A stretch of 64,000 nucleotides of DNA. It comes from Sordaria brevicollis. Taxonomy: Eukaryota > Ascomycota > Sordariomycetes > Sordariales > Sordariaceae. The first letter of the stretch is position 1. Each line of letters begins with the position of its first letter. The position numbers and the translations under genes are program-made. The stretch covers positions 2,542,001 to 2,606,000 of the forward strand of contig JAUTDP010000001.1 of the NCBI GenBank assembly GCA_033439795.1, read 5' to 3'. Positions 27,032 to 40,000 of the stretch are shown one piece after another. Under the pieces are notes generated by a model. That model was not told the origin of the DNA and did no database searches. It saw only the letters and a program-made list of their open reading frames with translations.

Positions 27032-27181
27032 CGAATACGGGAAGCAACCATTCTACCCACGCCAAGAGGGTTCTGGAGTCTCACCGTTTATAGTGGTTGG
27101 GGCTGGAACTGCTAGATTTAGGGGCAAATCTTCAAGTGAGGTAGACAACAGCGCTTAGGAGGTTGATGATGGGAAAATCTA

Positions 27182-27565
27182 GGGCCACACACCCCGTTGT
27201 CTAAAGAGACGCACCCTCCCAAGACAGAAATAATAATAAGATTCCCAAAAGACCATTTTCCAAAGACAAAAGGGGTTTTATTATAAAAAGGGCCTTCAAT
27301 TTATACTATTAGAGCTTTAATGCGTTTTAAAACCTCTTCAATAGCTCTTTCTTAAATAAATCGAATTTACAGCGCCAGAACTTACAACGTACTATTAACC
27401 TCCGCTGTAAATATATAATTCTAAATTTATTAAGGGAGAAATTTCTACCTCGATTATTTTTAACTTCGGGGGGGAAGATATGGTCTTTTTCGCCTTGAAA
27501 AAAATATTTATCGAGGCAGACTTTGCTCGGGGGTGTGTGTCTGTAGACAACGGGGTGTGTGGCTC
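27182..27565. mobile_element. MITE-like element with about 35-bp TIRs, TA flanks
   Basis: The left end begins GGGCCACACACCCCGTTGTC and the right end, read in reverse complement, begins GAGCCACACACCCCGTTGTC. Similarity continues for about 35 bp with a few mismatches. The element is 384 bp and is bounded by TA on both sides (27180-27181 and 27566-27567), as for Tc1/mariner/Fot1-type insertions. The interior (about 27225-27475) is AT-rich, unlike its surroundings, and carries a T/A-biased pattern suggesting mild RIP or a different origin. No transposase is encoded, so it would be non-autonomous. A minus-strand open frame across it (27788-27327) has no recognisable features and is probably chance. 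Confidence 0.8.
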
Positions 27566-27567
27566 TA

Positions 27568-30500
27568 GATATTCTCTTGATGATAGCGGGAGCGGGAAGA
27601 GTATCCGCGGTGGTCATCGCGGAAGCTCCGCTGCAGTGAGAGAGAGGCGAGAGGTATCGGCTCTTACCGGAGCGAAGACCCGATATTTCATCGCGGAGGA
27701 TGTATTTGGTTTGCGGATCACTTTGTACATATTCACGGTTATGGTAATGCAATTCACGAAGCACAAAAGAAATCCGCCTAGTCTCCATCTACACCTATAG
27801 TTGTCCATGACAGTCATGTCACGTATCACTTGTCATGACGCTCTTCATACCTAATCATCTCATTCAGTTCACTTGCTCACCTCGACTACATACCGACAAT
27901 CATGTTTGTGATGCTAAACCCACCAACTCAGGTATCATCACCTAAAATCATCATCAGAACCACCGCTTGCGCAATCACCCTCAACTGTCAAGCATCCCAC
28001 GCCCGGGCCAATCTTCATCACTTCCCCGGTGAGCCGCAACCGTCCGGTAATAACGCCGCTTACGCCACACTTCTGACTTCACATCGGTGTGCTTACGCCG
28101 TTGAAAACCTTGAGAGTCGACAAACACACATACACATCCACACATTCTATGGAAGGCACACCCTACCCTGAAGGGATTCGCCCAACGCCACTAAGCCGGC
28201 CCATCCCCGCCCCATCATCGGCCCATCTGGACCGAGCTTTTCGAGAAAGGGGTAGGATTCTGCCACACCGCCGTCATCGGCCGGCAATGGCCCGGTATTA
28301 GACCGGTATTGGGTGGTAAGATGCCAAGATGACGCGATTTTGGCGATAAAGAAGGATATCTAGCTGATAAGGGAGACAATCTGCTTGGGGGGGCTATTAC
28401 TGAGGCCTACTTTGTTGATCTTCCTTGTTCTATCTTTAAGACTTTTTTTTGGGTGAGGGATGGTAGGTAGGAGGAGGAGGAGGACGCGTGAGGAGATGGA
28501 TCTGTCATGGATCTGATAAGGACCTTGGCATTAGGGGTAGCTGAGTGAGATCTTGCCAAACTGTTGAGTGCTAGGTTGGGTGAGTGATGATAGTCGAGAG
28601 AGGAATCTGGAACTACGCCACGGGAAATTCCTTGTTGTTAGTTTTGGAACACTAGGCCTAGACCGTTGCAGATGGCAAAAATGTTGTGAGGTCGTGATAT
28701 GGTAACGACGGTCTGGATGGCCGAGACTGAAGTCTTCGTAACTATATACTCCCATTGTTCAAGCATCACTACCATGCTTTGTGGTATGAGCCTAGACTAG
28801 ATGTACGCATCAGAGGTCTTTTTTCCTAGCTACAGCTCCAGGGATGATCCAAAACCGTTGGCGTTCCCGTCGATAGAAAGCGAGATGAGATCTAAACATG
28901 ATAGCGGCTCTCGTCGGCCGCGCCTCGGGCGCTCATCTCGTCTCATCTCCTGTCACATTCGACGTTGTGAGATCTTCCCAGCCGTTTGTTACCATGGTTA
29001 ACGTATGACATGACGTGAAACGACGCTACGGAGAATTTCTCAAACACCCTAATTCAAGGTGATATGAGAGGAATGGATATGACATGGTGTGCAGTGAATG
29101 TACGATAGCAGCTCTTTGTGAGGTTGGAACGTGGGGTGCAATAGATCAACTCATGCCATGCGTGTAATGCGCCTCTGTTGGAAAGATGGTGAACTATCTT
29201 GCCGCGCGTCGGTGAGATAAATGACCGTCAATGGTTCAGGATGGAGGGTGATGAGATGGTGGGGGACAATGATTACGGCGGAACTCAGGAGAAAAGAAGA
29301 GGCAAGAAAAAAAGCAAAAAGAAAACAAAGAAGAAGCGACAGAGAAAGGAAACCAAGGTGAGGAAGAAAAGAGATGAGGAGACGAGGGAACGGTACGTCG
29401 TGTGTTCAGGTTCAGCCCGAAACCGCCGCTCCGCACACGCCTGAACCAAACCGGCCCCGGCGCCGTTCGGGCCGTGTAACCACCCAGCGGCCGCCGTCAC
29501 ATGTCGGTATCGGTACCGTCCGGGTCGCTCGCAATCGTGGAAGGTGTTTCCCGAACAGCCGGACGCTATTTAACGTTCTTTCCTTCTTTCGTTCTTGGCA
29601 AAACAATCACATCATCAATCTCCGCTTGATCCTTCCTTTCCCGTAGACTTAGTGAGGCACAGTGATGTCAATCCCTTACATCGAATCTTTTCCTACAGAG
29701 AATCGCAAGTCCCCTCACCTGGTTCCAACAATCAACATTGGGACCCAAGACTTCAGTTGCCAACAGCAGCCAACAACCTGGAAAGACAGGGCACCGCCGG
29801 AACGCAGTCCGGTCCGTCCAGAGGGGCCACTAATCATGATCAAAGCCCACAACGGCGGGCCTCCTTTTCAACCTGAATGACTGACAAGCCCTGAAATAAG
29901 GAAAGATGCACACAAGGATTCAATCAGTGGCATTGAGTCATATCAACAGCTGTAGTGGTAGTGCAGTAGTGTCCTGTCCCATCAAGCCTGCATTAGTGTA
30001 TCAGCGCATCGTGAAATATTGCTTCTGCTGTAGGAATTCATGGTAAATTCGACAGGGTGCGTTGCTACCCTACAGCGTTTGGTAGAGCCTGTCTGTCGTT
30101 GGTGATATCGAAACCTGGAACGCAACAACACTCGCTGATGCCTTAATGGCCGCTTGGTTACCAGAGTTCCTTTCTCGATTGGAGGAGATCTTGAAATACC
30201 ATAGAGTCGTTATTTCTTGCCATACAGAGACGAGGTGAATCCATCACAGTAGATCCCAGCGATGGGACGGACTTCAACCCAGGTGATGGAAACCCAAGCG
30301 TCACCCAAGCAAAAGAAACACGCTTTCAGCTGTAGATCCTCCGACCCAAAACGCCATGCGACTATAGGACCCAGCAAGATCTGGACGGGCCCAAGCATAT
30401 ACAGATCTCATCCCCGATGGGCCCTGTCGGACCCAGGAGGGCAAACCTGGGAGATGGCGGGGATCAACATGCCTGAAGCTGAACAAAACATTACAAAAAC

Positions 30501-33500
30501 TGACAAAATGGGAGGCTTCTAATGATGATATGCCACGACAGCGAGGTCCTGATGGCCGGTTGACGGGGTGGCAGGGGGAAATTCTACCGCTCATCACGGC
30601 TGAGGGGCGTAAGACACACAGGAGTGTGAGAGTATCAGACTTACTGATCTGTAGACCCTCGGGTGTCGGTTTCGGAAGTTTTCTGTTCTTGAATGGCGTA
30701 CAAGCGTCGTTATTCGGCTTGAGCTTTTTTACACATAACGTCTAGCAGAATCTCAAGTGATGTAAGCGGATTATTCGAGAGGTGAGGGGATCCAGACGTG
30801 TACCGACGCTACGTACCTTATGAAAGTATGACAGAGAAATATTAGACCGGACTAGAAGTGCTTGCAACCTGAATCTTGATGTAAGAGTGTTTCTTTCGGT
30901 TGTTTCCTTGTGGTGTTCCGTATCGATAGTGCAGCAGGTTGGTTATTTTCGGCCAGTACCTGCTCATTGAAAATTGCTCCGGTAACAACTCGGATATGTG
31001 CACATCTTGAAAATACCTTCAGTACCAACACGACGGAAATAGGAATTACAAAACGGTGTAAATAAGCATTTATGCGTGGCTTGATTAGTGCTTTCAACGG
31101 GTGTGGAGGAGGCTTGACCTCAAAGTCAATCTTTTCCTTCTTCTGACGAGTCGGCCGCACAACCACATATGACTTGGCACCCGTGACTGAGAGACATAGT
31201 GAAAATGGCTTCCTCTATGGATTGAAAGATGGGTATCACAGCACATTCAATAGACCAGTCGAGTGATGTGCTGTTGTTGACTTCTTGGGAAAGTCACGAA
31301 AACCTGTGCCGTTGTCAGCAGGTACCGCAACATTTGGAAAATGTCACTTTTGCTCGAGGGCTTGCTAAATACGTCACCGCCTTATTATTGGACGTAAGCC
31401 GAGGCTCGCCTTCAATGTTGCTGAGGGTGTAGGGAACATGACTAGTTCGGCGTGGCGGTAGCCGCGACGGCTCGTTCCGCCGGTTTCGCTATTCTCAACA
31501 CAACTCGCTGCTACACCTGCCAAGAGTGCTGGTGTGGCCATGGCCTATATGGAGTGTAGTACGAAGTCAGCAGCTTTGCGAATCAACAATGGACGTCAGA
31601 CGGGTAACAGGAAGCTCCCCTTTACGGAAAATTTCGGACTGCGGCTGAGGTGTGCCATCCCAGCCTGACGTGAGAAGGTTGTGCGTCCAGTTCGTGGGGT
31701 GTCAAATTGAGTAGTCGGTTCTTCGTAGACCAGTAAGCATAGGTGCCTTATTGACCCTTATCCGAGGACTCTTGTCGGGATAAACTGTTGTGCAACACAC
31801 AACTTTGTGGTGATGACCTTCCTTTGCGAAACAATGAACCTGAAAGCGGTGGTCAATGCTGAATAAAAACAAACGTCCAATTGGATTTCGATAGTTGTGG
31901 TCAGAAAAATCCCATCATGGAGTATTGTGATAACAGCCCGTTGTCGCGGTATCTGACTTACATCCCCTCCATTTGGCTTGCATGCTATAGGGCTGCGCTT
32001 GGTAAGGATCTTCACTCACGGTGAAGAAATAAAGGGTTTCGTGGCTTTCGGATCAACAAAAAGAACTTGGAGCGCTCTGATACGAGGACACTGATACGCA
32101 GCGGTACCCAATCTGGGGTGGTTTAACAGTGTCTGGTAGTACGTATGCCAATCATTGACATCAGCGTCAGCTATTCCAAAAAAAATCATCAGCTCAGGAC
32201 TGGCAGGTTGGCGCAGACGGAAAATATCCTGAAAGGGATCAAGTTGCGAGTCTTTATACCACTGGCCGACTCCTTGTCAATTCGTGTTTGTTGTCGAGGA
32301 ACGACGTGAACGTAAGAGACCCTCATGGCCTCAGAGCAAAGACATGGCACCATTAGGAATCCCTGCGGTTAGATTCTGTAATTCCGTCATGTCTGATAAA
32401 ACCAGCGTTGATGATTTTTCGGGCTTGCTTGCCGCTTTTTGCTGAACCAGTCCAACCGATGCTAAAGCTCAAGTCTGTGTGCAAAAATAACTGGTTGTTG
32501 AGGGTATGGCTGACCTAGAGTTGGCTGCAAACTGGCGCGCTTTGGTAGTCCCGCGGTCTCATTGCACCTAGCGTCATAGTATCTAACATCCAGGCCTCTA
32601 CCGGTCGCGAAGGAGATGATCCTCGGTCCCGAAAGCACTTTTGATGTGACCTGAACAGCGCCACGGACTGCAAGATGAGCATAAGCTCAAGGTGTAGGGT
32701 TAAGACTGGCAGACTTTTGCAGAAAATGGCGTTTTCCTTCAAGGTTGCTGGGTGTGGGGTATGATACCTGTATTGGCTGATAAGAAACCGGAAAGCCTTC
32801 CGTCGGCTCAAGACTGTGAATGTTTTAGATATGTGCCGGCGAATTGGTGGGCTCTAGAAAAGGCTGTTCTTGCGTCTCGCCCATGGTCAGGCTTCGAATC
32901 GTCGGCACTCGCGCTCCAAACGTTGCATCGGAGGCGGTTGAGGCTGGCTTGTTGATGTCTTTCAAAGGCACAGCAAGGCACAGCTGATATGCCCAAGTTG
33001 GAAACCATGGGGGTCCAGGGGTCTAGAAGCGCTCTGATATGTTTCGTCTCGTGAGGGCAAGGGCAAACGCCGAAGCTTCGTAGACAGATTGTCAGAAAGA
33101 GGGCGCATTGTACCATGGAGATAATCCCAAATAGGTATCATGACTGTCGTCCGCTGGTTTCTTTGTGACATGTGGGTTGTGCTTATGTGGAGCAGGTTGC
33201 GACATGGCCGACATAGACCCGGGCAATTCTCGTCGCACTAGTTGCACACTTGCTCTCTGTCGTCGGAGATGTCAAATTCGATGACAGCGGGGAATTCGGG
33301 GGCCAAGCTGCCGGGACACTTGGGCTTCTTGTGATTGCAGCTGGACATGCACGTGTGTCGAGGAGTAGAGGTTATGGATGGGCTATCATTCCGATGTTGG
33401 CCTCGTCGGTCGCCGTCTTCGCTCCTCCGTCACTGGTCTGTGTAACTGTTGGGAATGCGAGTTCCACGGCAGCGAGCACTGCAAAAGGTCAGCTACTATA

Positions 33501-34630
33501 GGCCAGAGGACAAATGGAAGACGATAACAAGCAGCGACCATACCTTGATGGCCGAGGCCACATTGAATGATAGGAGGCTGGCAGCATTGAGTATGAGGTG
33601 ATGTTGTATCAGATCTTGCGGTGTACGTATCGACAGGAGCTTGAGCGGGCGCTATTGCGAGGCTCAGGGCTCTAGCTCCCGCCGAAACGTGACGGAACGT
33701 GAACCCGTATCGCAACCTTTCGGAATTGCTTTCATGGCGGAGGGCCAGTCAACAGGCAGAACGTACAGGGGATACTTGCAATCGGTGACGGCGCTGTGGT
33801 GGAGGGAAGCGTTGGGAAGTGCTGGAGAATGCGGTGATGTGATGCAAAGGATGAGATTCTTGGTGGGGGTAGAGCGAGAAGGTGGGGTAGTTCAAGGGCC
33901 AAGGCGGTGTATCACTGAAGCGGGTTGGAGCTTCTGCGAAACCTCGATAGCTGCTCTCGCATCATCAGCGACTTCGAAGTTGATTACCGGGCATCATCAC
34001 TGCTACGTTTTCCGGTTCTGCCTTTTTCTCTCTCCATACAGGGATCGGATACCTGCTGAAGCCATCTTCAGTTCTTTGAAGGTTTTACCCCGCTCGTTAC
34101 CTACTCCTGGCTTCGGAACGGGCCTGAAGGCATTCGTAACGCAATGTACGGTTTATGAGCATATTACGTTTATTACACCCCGAAAACGCGCCATGACAAG
34201 CTGCGCTGAACCGTCTTCCCCGCTCCTGCCTCCCTGTTACCCGCTTGCCTCAACCTCCAAACTTCCAGAGGGAGCAGTTTAGATGAAGGAGCATCTTGAC
34301 TGATGATCCCATTTGTCTCCCCAATCGAGGCAGAAAACATCACAGCCCTTCCGTTCCTTCCTGATGACAATGTCGGGTTCAGATAAAATCACCAACGAAA
34401 GGCCTTAAAGTCGTGGATTTTTGGGCGGGCGCTAGTAAACTGTCAGATTCCAGGGTGGTATTCTGTAGTCTCAGTTCTCAGACTTACCTACCTCCGAAAC
34501 GGCACCCCCAGGCGCTGCCCCACCACCCCTACTCCAATACCTATACAACTAATCAGCGCCTAGGGATACTATTTCTACGGTAGTAGGTCTGAGGCGATTT
34601 TGTACGATTTGGCCATGGGCGATAGAAAAG
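27568..34630. other. Intergenic region (7 kb) up to the AT-rich border
   Basis: No supported gene. The longest open frame (33641-34282, plus) has no recognisable domain. On the minus strand an intron-like segment (GTATGG...CTGAC...TTTTTGCAG, about 33541-33480) is the best hint of splicing, but no convincing exons adjoin it. A purine-rich tract at 29287-29390 is listed separately. Base composition changes abruptly at about 34,620-34,650. Confidence 0.45.
29287..29390. repeat. Purine-rich low-complexity tract
   Basis: About 100 nt are almost all A and G on the plus strand, with only scattered pyrimidines. In one frame this would give a Lys/Arg/Glu-rich peptide (81 codons, 29199-29444), which I attribute to composition. 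A GC-rich segment (about 29405-29510) and a pyrimidine-rich stretch (about 29560-29645) follow. Confidence 0.7.
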
Positions 34631-35272
34631 TACTCCCATAGGAATAAATTTTATTACCCTATTAAATTTATATTTCCTTCCTATAAGAGTAAACCCTAAT
34701 ACTTATCCTATATTAATACTATAATAATATTCGGTTCGTAATTACTTAATTATATTATTATTTTTAGAAATTATTAATAATTCCTTTTAATATTTATTAC
34801 AATTCCCGCTAATCCTACCGGACCGGCTAATATTTATTTTCTATTTACTTAAATTTATGTCCGAATTTTCTATTTTATATAGTATATTATTACTATAAAT
34901 AGGGGTTTATTTGTTTTCGTCGTCCCTTATACCGCGTTTTATAAACGTATTTTTATTATTAAATTAAATATTAAATTTTAACGGGATTAATAGTAATTTT
35001 AAATATTTTATTCGTATTATTTAAGAGTTCTAATTTAATATTTACTTTAGGGGTACTTTAAAAAATTTTTTTTATAATTAGGTTAATATTATTCGGAAAG
35101 ATAATTAGTCATTTAGTTTTTATATTAAATAATTAATTATTGCGCTATAAAATTAGAATGTTCTTAAAGTTCTTTATTCTTAAAATATTATAATATAATT
35201 CGACGACGAAGATAAATTGTATAAATTTATTATATTCCGGAATAAATTCATTAATTTATTTAAATATATTAA
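34630..35272. mobile_element. RIP-degraded repeat remnant left of E1
   Basis: This AT-rich segment lies between the compositional border and the target-site duplication of E1. I recognise no domain. Because E1 is a clean insertion (matching CTTTT on both sides), this segment was continuous with the DNA now starting at 43213 before E1 inserted. It is probably part of an older element. Confidence 0.5.
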
Positions 35273-35277
35273 CTTTT

Positions 35278-35563
35278 TGTAAAGTTATAGGTACGAGAGG
35301 GTGAGAGTAAGTCGTATAAAGTAGGTCTATTTTGGGAAAAAGACTTTAGTTTGGCTAAATATAAGTCTTTGGTTAGGAATTATCCTCTTTTATATTTATA
35401 CGCTTCCTTATAAGTCCGGAACGGTCGGCGCCCGGACTCCGAAATCCTTTCCTCTATATTATATCCTACTATCTTTATTTTATCCGCTATTTTATTTATC
35501 ATTTTGGGCTATTATACCCTAATTATACGGGTCCCCTTAGGCCTTCTTAGCGATATTTTTATA
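35278..35563 (-). repeat. E1 3' LTR (286 bp)
   Basis: It aligns without gaps at both ends with 42922-43207; differences are mainly C/T and G/A. It starts TGTAAAGTTATAGG on the plus strand and ends TTTTTATA. The relatively GC-rich core GGTCGGCGCC (near 35427) is conserved between the two copies. The 5-bp target duplication lies immediately left. Confidence 0.93.
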
Positions 35564-35580
35564 ATTATCCCCCCTTTTAG
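35564..35580 (-). other. E1 polypurine tract
   Basis: Read on the minus strand, CTAAAAGGGGGGATAAT directly abuts the inner edge of the 3' LTR. This is the expected position of the plus-strand primer for reverse transcription, and it fixes the orientation of E1. Confidence 0.8.
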
Positions 35581-36566
35581 AAATTATAATCCTTTATAAC
35601 TTTAGTATTAATTATTATAATCCGTAGAAAGTTTTATTTCCTATTTTAAAAAACCTTATTTTCCGTTCGTATATTACATTACGCTTCGGTTTTATTATAC
35701 CGTTTAATTATCTATTCCTATTTTACGTATTGGTATTATTCCCTTCCTCCGGTTAATTTAATCCCTAAACCGCACTACTACGTAATAACTATTACGGTAC
35801 CCGTAGGGGCGACGCTTCTGCGTTAAACGATTTTATTAAAAAATTTAAAAACTGACCGGTAATATTTATATTAATATATTAGACGAGGTAATAATCTCCG
35901 CTTATTTTAATTATTTATATTATATTAGTATTTTTACGCTTATTAACCGCGGTATTATAATAATTAATCGGTTCCGTAATTAATATTCACCCTTTAAAAT
36001 TATTATTGGGTTTTTAAAAATTAATTCCGAAATAGTTTAATCTTTATATATTATACGCTTTATTTATTATTTCGGTATTCTTTTCCCTTTACGTCCTTTT
36101 TTTAAATAAAAAGCGTTTTATTTTAAATAATTAAAAATTTCGAAGGAATTCCGAAGTAGGATAGAAATTTTATCCCGAATTAGGATTAGAATTTTATCTA
36201 GAATTAGTTTTAAGGCTTAATTCGAATTACTTTTCTTTTTTTTAAAATTAAACCTTTATAATTTTTAGGATATAAGGAAGGACTTATTAACTTTAACCGG
36301 TTAACCGGGTTAATAAAAATTTTAATATATATTAATTATTTCCGGAAGCCGGAAATATTTTAAATTATATTGTCGATTAATAATTATTTATTTTATATAA
36401 CCGGTAATTTATTATATTTCTTTAATTTAAAGAATTTTATTAATATTTATATTTATTAATTGGGTTATAAATTTCTTTATAATTTAGGCCGCTATAATTA
36501 CTTTAAGGCCGGGTAATTTTTAATACCGTTTACAAATAAATATTAAAAAGGAATTTATTAATTAGC

Positions 36567-37090
36567 TTTAAATCCTTTTAATTTAATTATTTTATCTTTA
36601 TTAGACGGAAAATCCTTATTTTAATAAGAAATATTAAAATAATTCTTTTCTTAATATATCGGATTTTTTATAATCCTAATAAAAAATTTACCGGTTAATT
36701 TAAATTCTTTTAATTTAATGATTTTATCCTTATTAGACGGAAAATCCTTAATTTAATAGGAAGTATTAGAACGGTTCTCTTTTTAATATATTAGATTTTC
36801 TATAATTTTAATAAAGAATTTGCTACCTAATTTAAATTCTTTTAATTTAATTATTTTATCTTTATTAAACGGAAAATCTTTAATTTAATAAAAAGTATTA
36901 AAATAATTTTCCCTTTAATATATTGGATTCTTTATAATTTTAATAGAGAATTTACCGGTTATTTTGGGTCCTTTTAATTTAATTATTTATCTTTATTGGA
37001 CGGGGAATTCTTAATTTAGTAGAAATATTAAAGAGGCTTTTTTTCCGGTTTTTAATATTCGGATTCTCTAAGCTCCTTATAATTTTAATT
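36567..37090 (-). repeat. Four tandem 132-bp repeats in E1 (44 codons each)
   Basis: Copies start at 36567, 36699, 36831 and 36963, an exact 132-bp period; the fourth is more diverged. Each plus-strand copy opens with (T)TTAA(A)T(C/T)CTTTTAATTTAA and contains a (T/A)GACGGAAAAT-like string. On the minus strand the unit is 44 codons long and one frame is shared by all copies, reading for example NKDKIIKLKEFK near its end, with stops only at CAA/CAG-type positions. It lies downstream of the integrase region, about 1 kb before the 3' LTR, and suggests an ancestral in-frame protein repeat. Confidence 0.85.
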
Positions 37091-37099
37091 CGCGGTTCG

Positions 37100-40000
37100 G
37101 CGCAATTACTTCCTAATTAATATTATATTAAAATATTTAAAATTAAATTACTAATCCTTAGATATTTTATTTTTAATATAAATTACTTTTAATTTATTCC
37201 GCTATATAGGTTTTTCGTTAACGATAATATTTTTTTTCTTATTAATAAATAGGTTTTTAATTCCTATCCCCGTCGGGGTATATAATAATTATTCGTTTAT
37301 TAAATTTTATATATAATATTTCGCATTATATTCGGCATTTATTATTCTCTATAATTATAAAATAGTAAATTCTTATTATATTATTTATATTAATTATTCT
37401 ATTTCCTATAATACTTTTATTTAATTTTTTAATATTTAGAGAACGCTTTTTATATATTTTCGAAATATTTTTTAAATTCTTAAATATTATATTCTACGGG
37501 CTACTTTATTTATTTAATTAAAAACCTTTAATTTATATCTACTTTTCAATAATTTATAATTTCTTTAATTTTTTATTCTTCCTACTCATTGTATAATTCC
37601 GGTAATAATATTTCGTAATTTCTATTTTCTTTACTCTTTTAAAGTTTTAATAAATTAATTAAAAAGACGTTATATATCCGGCTATATTATATCGGTAGGA
37701 TTATTTATACGTTTAGGAATTAATTCTCTTTAATACTTTAACTTTAATATATATAAATATTAATTTCCTATTTTTAAATCGGATATTTTTAATTAATAAA
37801 TTTATAATATTATTTAATTAAAATTCAATTAGTATATACTTCTTATTATACCCCTTCTTCTACGCTTTTATCCTTTAATTTTAATAATATTATATTACTT
37901 TACAAATTTCCTCTAATTTCCATAATCGCTCCTTTACGTTTTAAATTTTAATAAAATTCTATTCCTTAATATATTCGATTATATATAAATAATAATTATA
38001 TAAGGCTTTAAACGGCAAAACCTTTATAATTATATATATAGGATTATTATATACGAATTCCGCTTTTAGGAGTTTTTTATTCTAAAATATAAAATTACTT
38101 TTTAAAGTTCGGATACGTAAAGTCTTTTTAATAATTTAATATAAACGTTCTATTTATTTATTTATTTATAAGTAGAATACGGTAAAGAATCTTCGTAAAA
38201 TCCTATACATTTTGGTAAATTCCTTCCAAAATTCGTTAATAAATAATTTATTTTTATTATTTATAATTCCCAATAGTAAACCGAATCGGTATTTTATATA
38301 CTTATATAATAAAAATACTATAAAAATTACGTTAAATATTTTAATAATAAATATAAATAAAGCTATTTTAATAAATCGGTTTACAATTATTAAAATAACG
38401 TTATATATCTTCCTATTAACCCCTTAATTCGACGGAAAATTAATGATAAAATCGATATTAATTTTTTAAAAAAATTATTCGGGTATTAATAAAAATTAGA
38501 AATTTTTATAAAGTTAGTATCGGGGTCTTTAAATCCCCTAATATAATTCGTACTTCGTAATATATTCCCGAACGTTTTATATAAAGCCCTTTTAATAAAA
38601 TTTCCTTTTAATAAATTCTAAGGTTTTAAGCGTATTTATATAACCGGCCCTTAAATTATTATAATAAGAATATAAAATTTCCTTATAAAATAATCCTTCT
38701 TTAAAAATTATTAATTATTCTTTAAAGTAAAAAACCCTTTAATTATTTAATTTATATCCCCCGACTATAATCCTTTAGGATTAAATAATCGCTACCCATT
38801 CGATTAGGTTTAAATCCCTAAATTAAAATCCCTTTATAATAATATAAACTTCCTAATTCGTTGAAGGTATTTAAAGGATTTTTCGGTATATTATCTTTTT
38901 CGCGATTTTATATAATAAAAATTAAAGGAATACTCCTTTTAATAATTATATTAATAAAATAATTTTTATAATAATAATAGACTATATTATTCGTCGAATT
39001 TATTTAACGAAGGCGTAAATTATAAACTTTTTTTTATATTAGTACGGGATTTTAGAATTTAATTACTTTCTAATTATATTTAATAATTCTAAAATAAAAC
39101 CTAATTTCTTCTAAAGGGTCGGTAAAATATTACTATAGGTTATATCCCCCTTTATATAATTTAGCCTCTTAAATAAATTATCCGTTAAATTCGTTTTCCT
39201 TAACCGGTATTTTATTTTGAAATTAAATTAAAATAATTAATAAATCTAATGAATTAACCTTTCACGTAAATCGTTCGCCGGCGATTCTATAATATTTTCT
39301 AGCGCTTTATAATTTATAAATATTATAAACGGTTTTAAAAATCCTTCTAAATAATATACTTAATAATTTAGGTTAATTATAATAATAAATAATTCTTATT
39401 AGCTTATATATTATTATTATTCTACGTTTATTAATTTTTTAAAAAAGAATATTATAGGGTATTAAATATTTCCCGTAAATTGGGATAAAATTCCCGAAAT
39501 AACCCTCTACGAAGCGTTTATTTTAATTTTAATCTTTTTAATTAAATCCTAATAACGAAGGATCGGTATTATTATAAACGCTTCTTTTAAAGCCCAGAAT
39601 ATTTTATTAACCTCTTTAATTTAATAGAACGTATTTAATTTCCGTTCATTTTTATTCCCCTTTAATAAATTAATAATAAGCTTTATTATATAAAAATACC
39701 GGTATACGAACCGTCGGTAAAAATTAGCAAATTTTAAAAATATTTAAATATTATAGAAGGATTTAAGCGTTAATTATTCTTAAATTGCTTTTACCCGTTT
39801 AAAATTTATTATTACCCCTTTTATAATAATTTAATAACCGAAGAAATCGACGTAATTTTTATAAAATTCGTATTTAGACGTTTTTATAAAAAGTTAAATA
39901 GCGCGTAAACGCTCGAAGATTAAACGGAAATATTTATTATATTTTTTTTTAAAATTCGAATAAATTAAAATATTATTAAAATATATTACGTAAATACAGT

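Larger units (their letters stand above)
19211..27179. other. Intergenic region (8 kb) without a supported gene
   Basis: Open frames of 60-175 codons occur on both strands, but none shows a known domain or a persuasive exon structure. A short CA-dinucleotide run lies at about 19356-19370. Two small inverted-repeat structures (22919-23079 and 26969-27031) are listed separately. Nothing else stands out. Confidence 0.45.

Noticed and set aside
27327..27788. 153-codon minus-strand frame
   Set aside because: It runs through the right TIR and the AT-rich core of the MITE-like element, so it is most likely accidental.
27902..28171. 89-codon frame starting MFVMLNPPTQ after a pyrimidine-rich leader
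   Set aside because: No recognisable features, and composition is like the surrounding non-coding DNA.
29665..29880. 71-codon plus-strand frame (MSIPYIESF...) downstream of a pyrimidine-rich stretch
   Set aside because: Promoter-like composition alone is weak support; there is no domain, signal peptide or intron.
33386..33715. Possible small minus-strand gene with a convincing intron-like segment (GTATGG...CTGAC...TTTTTGCAG)
   Set aside because: None of the three phases gives a start codon, a sensible exon pair and a recognisable product together. I keep it only as a hint for transcript checks.
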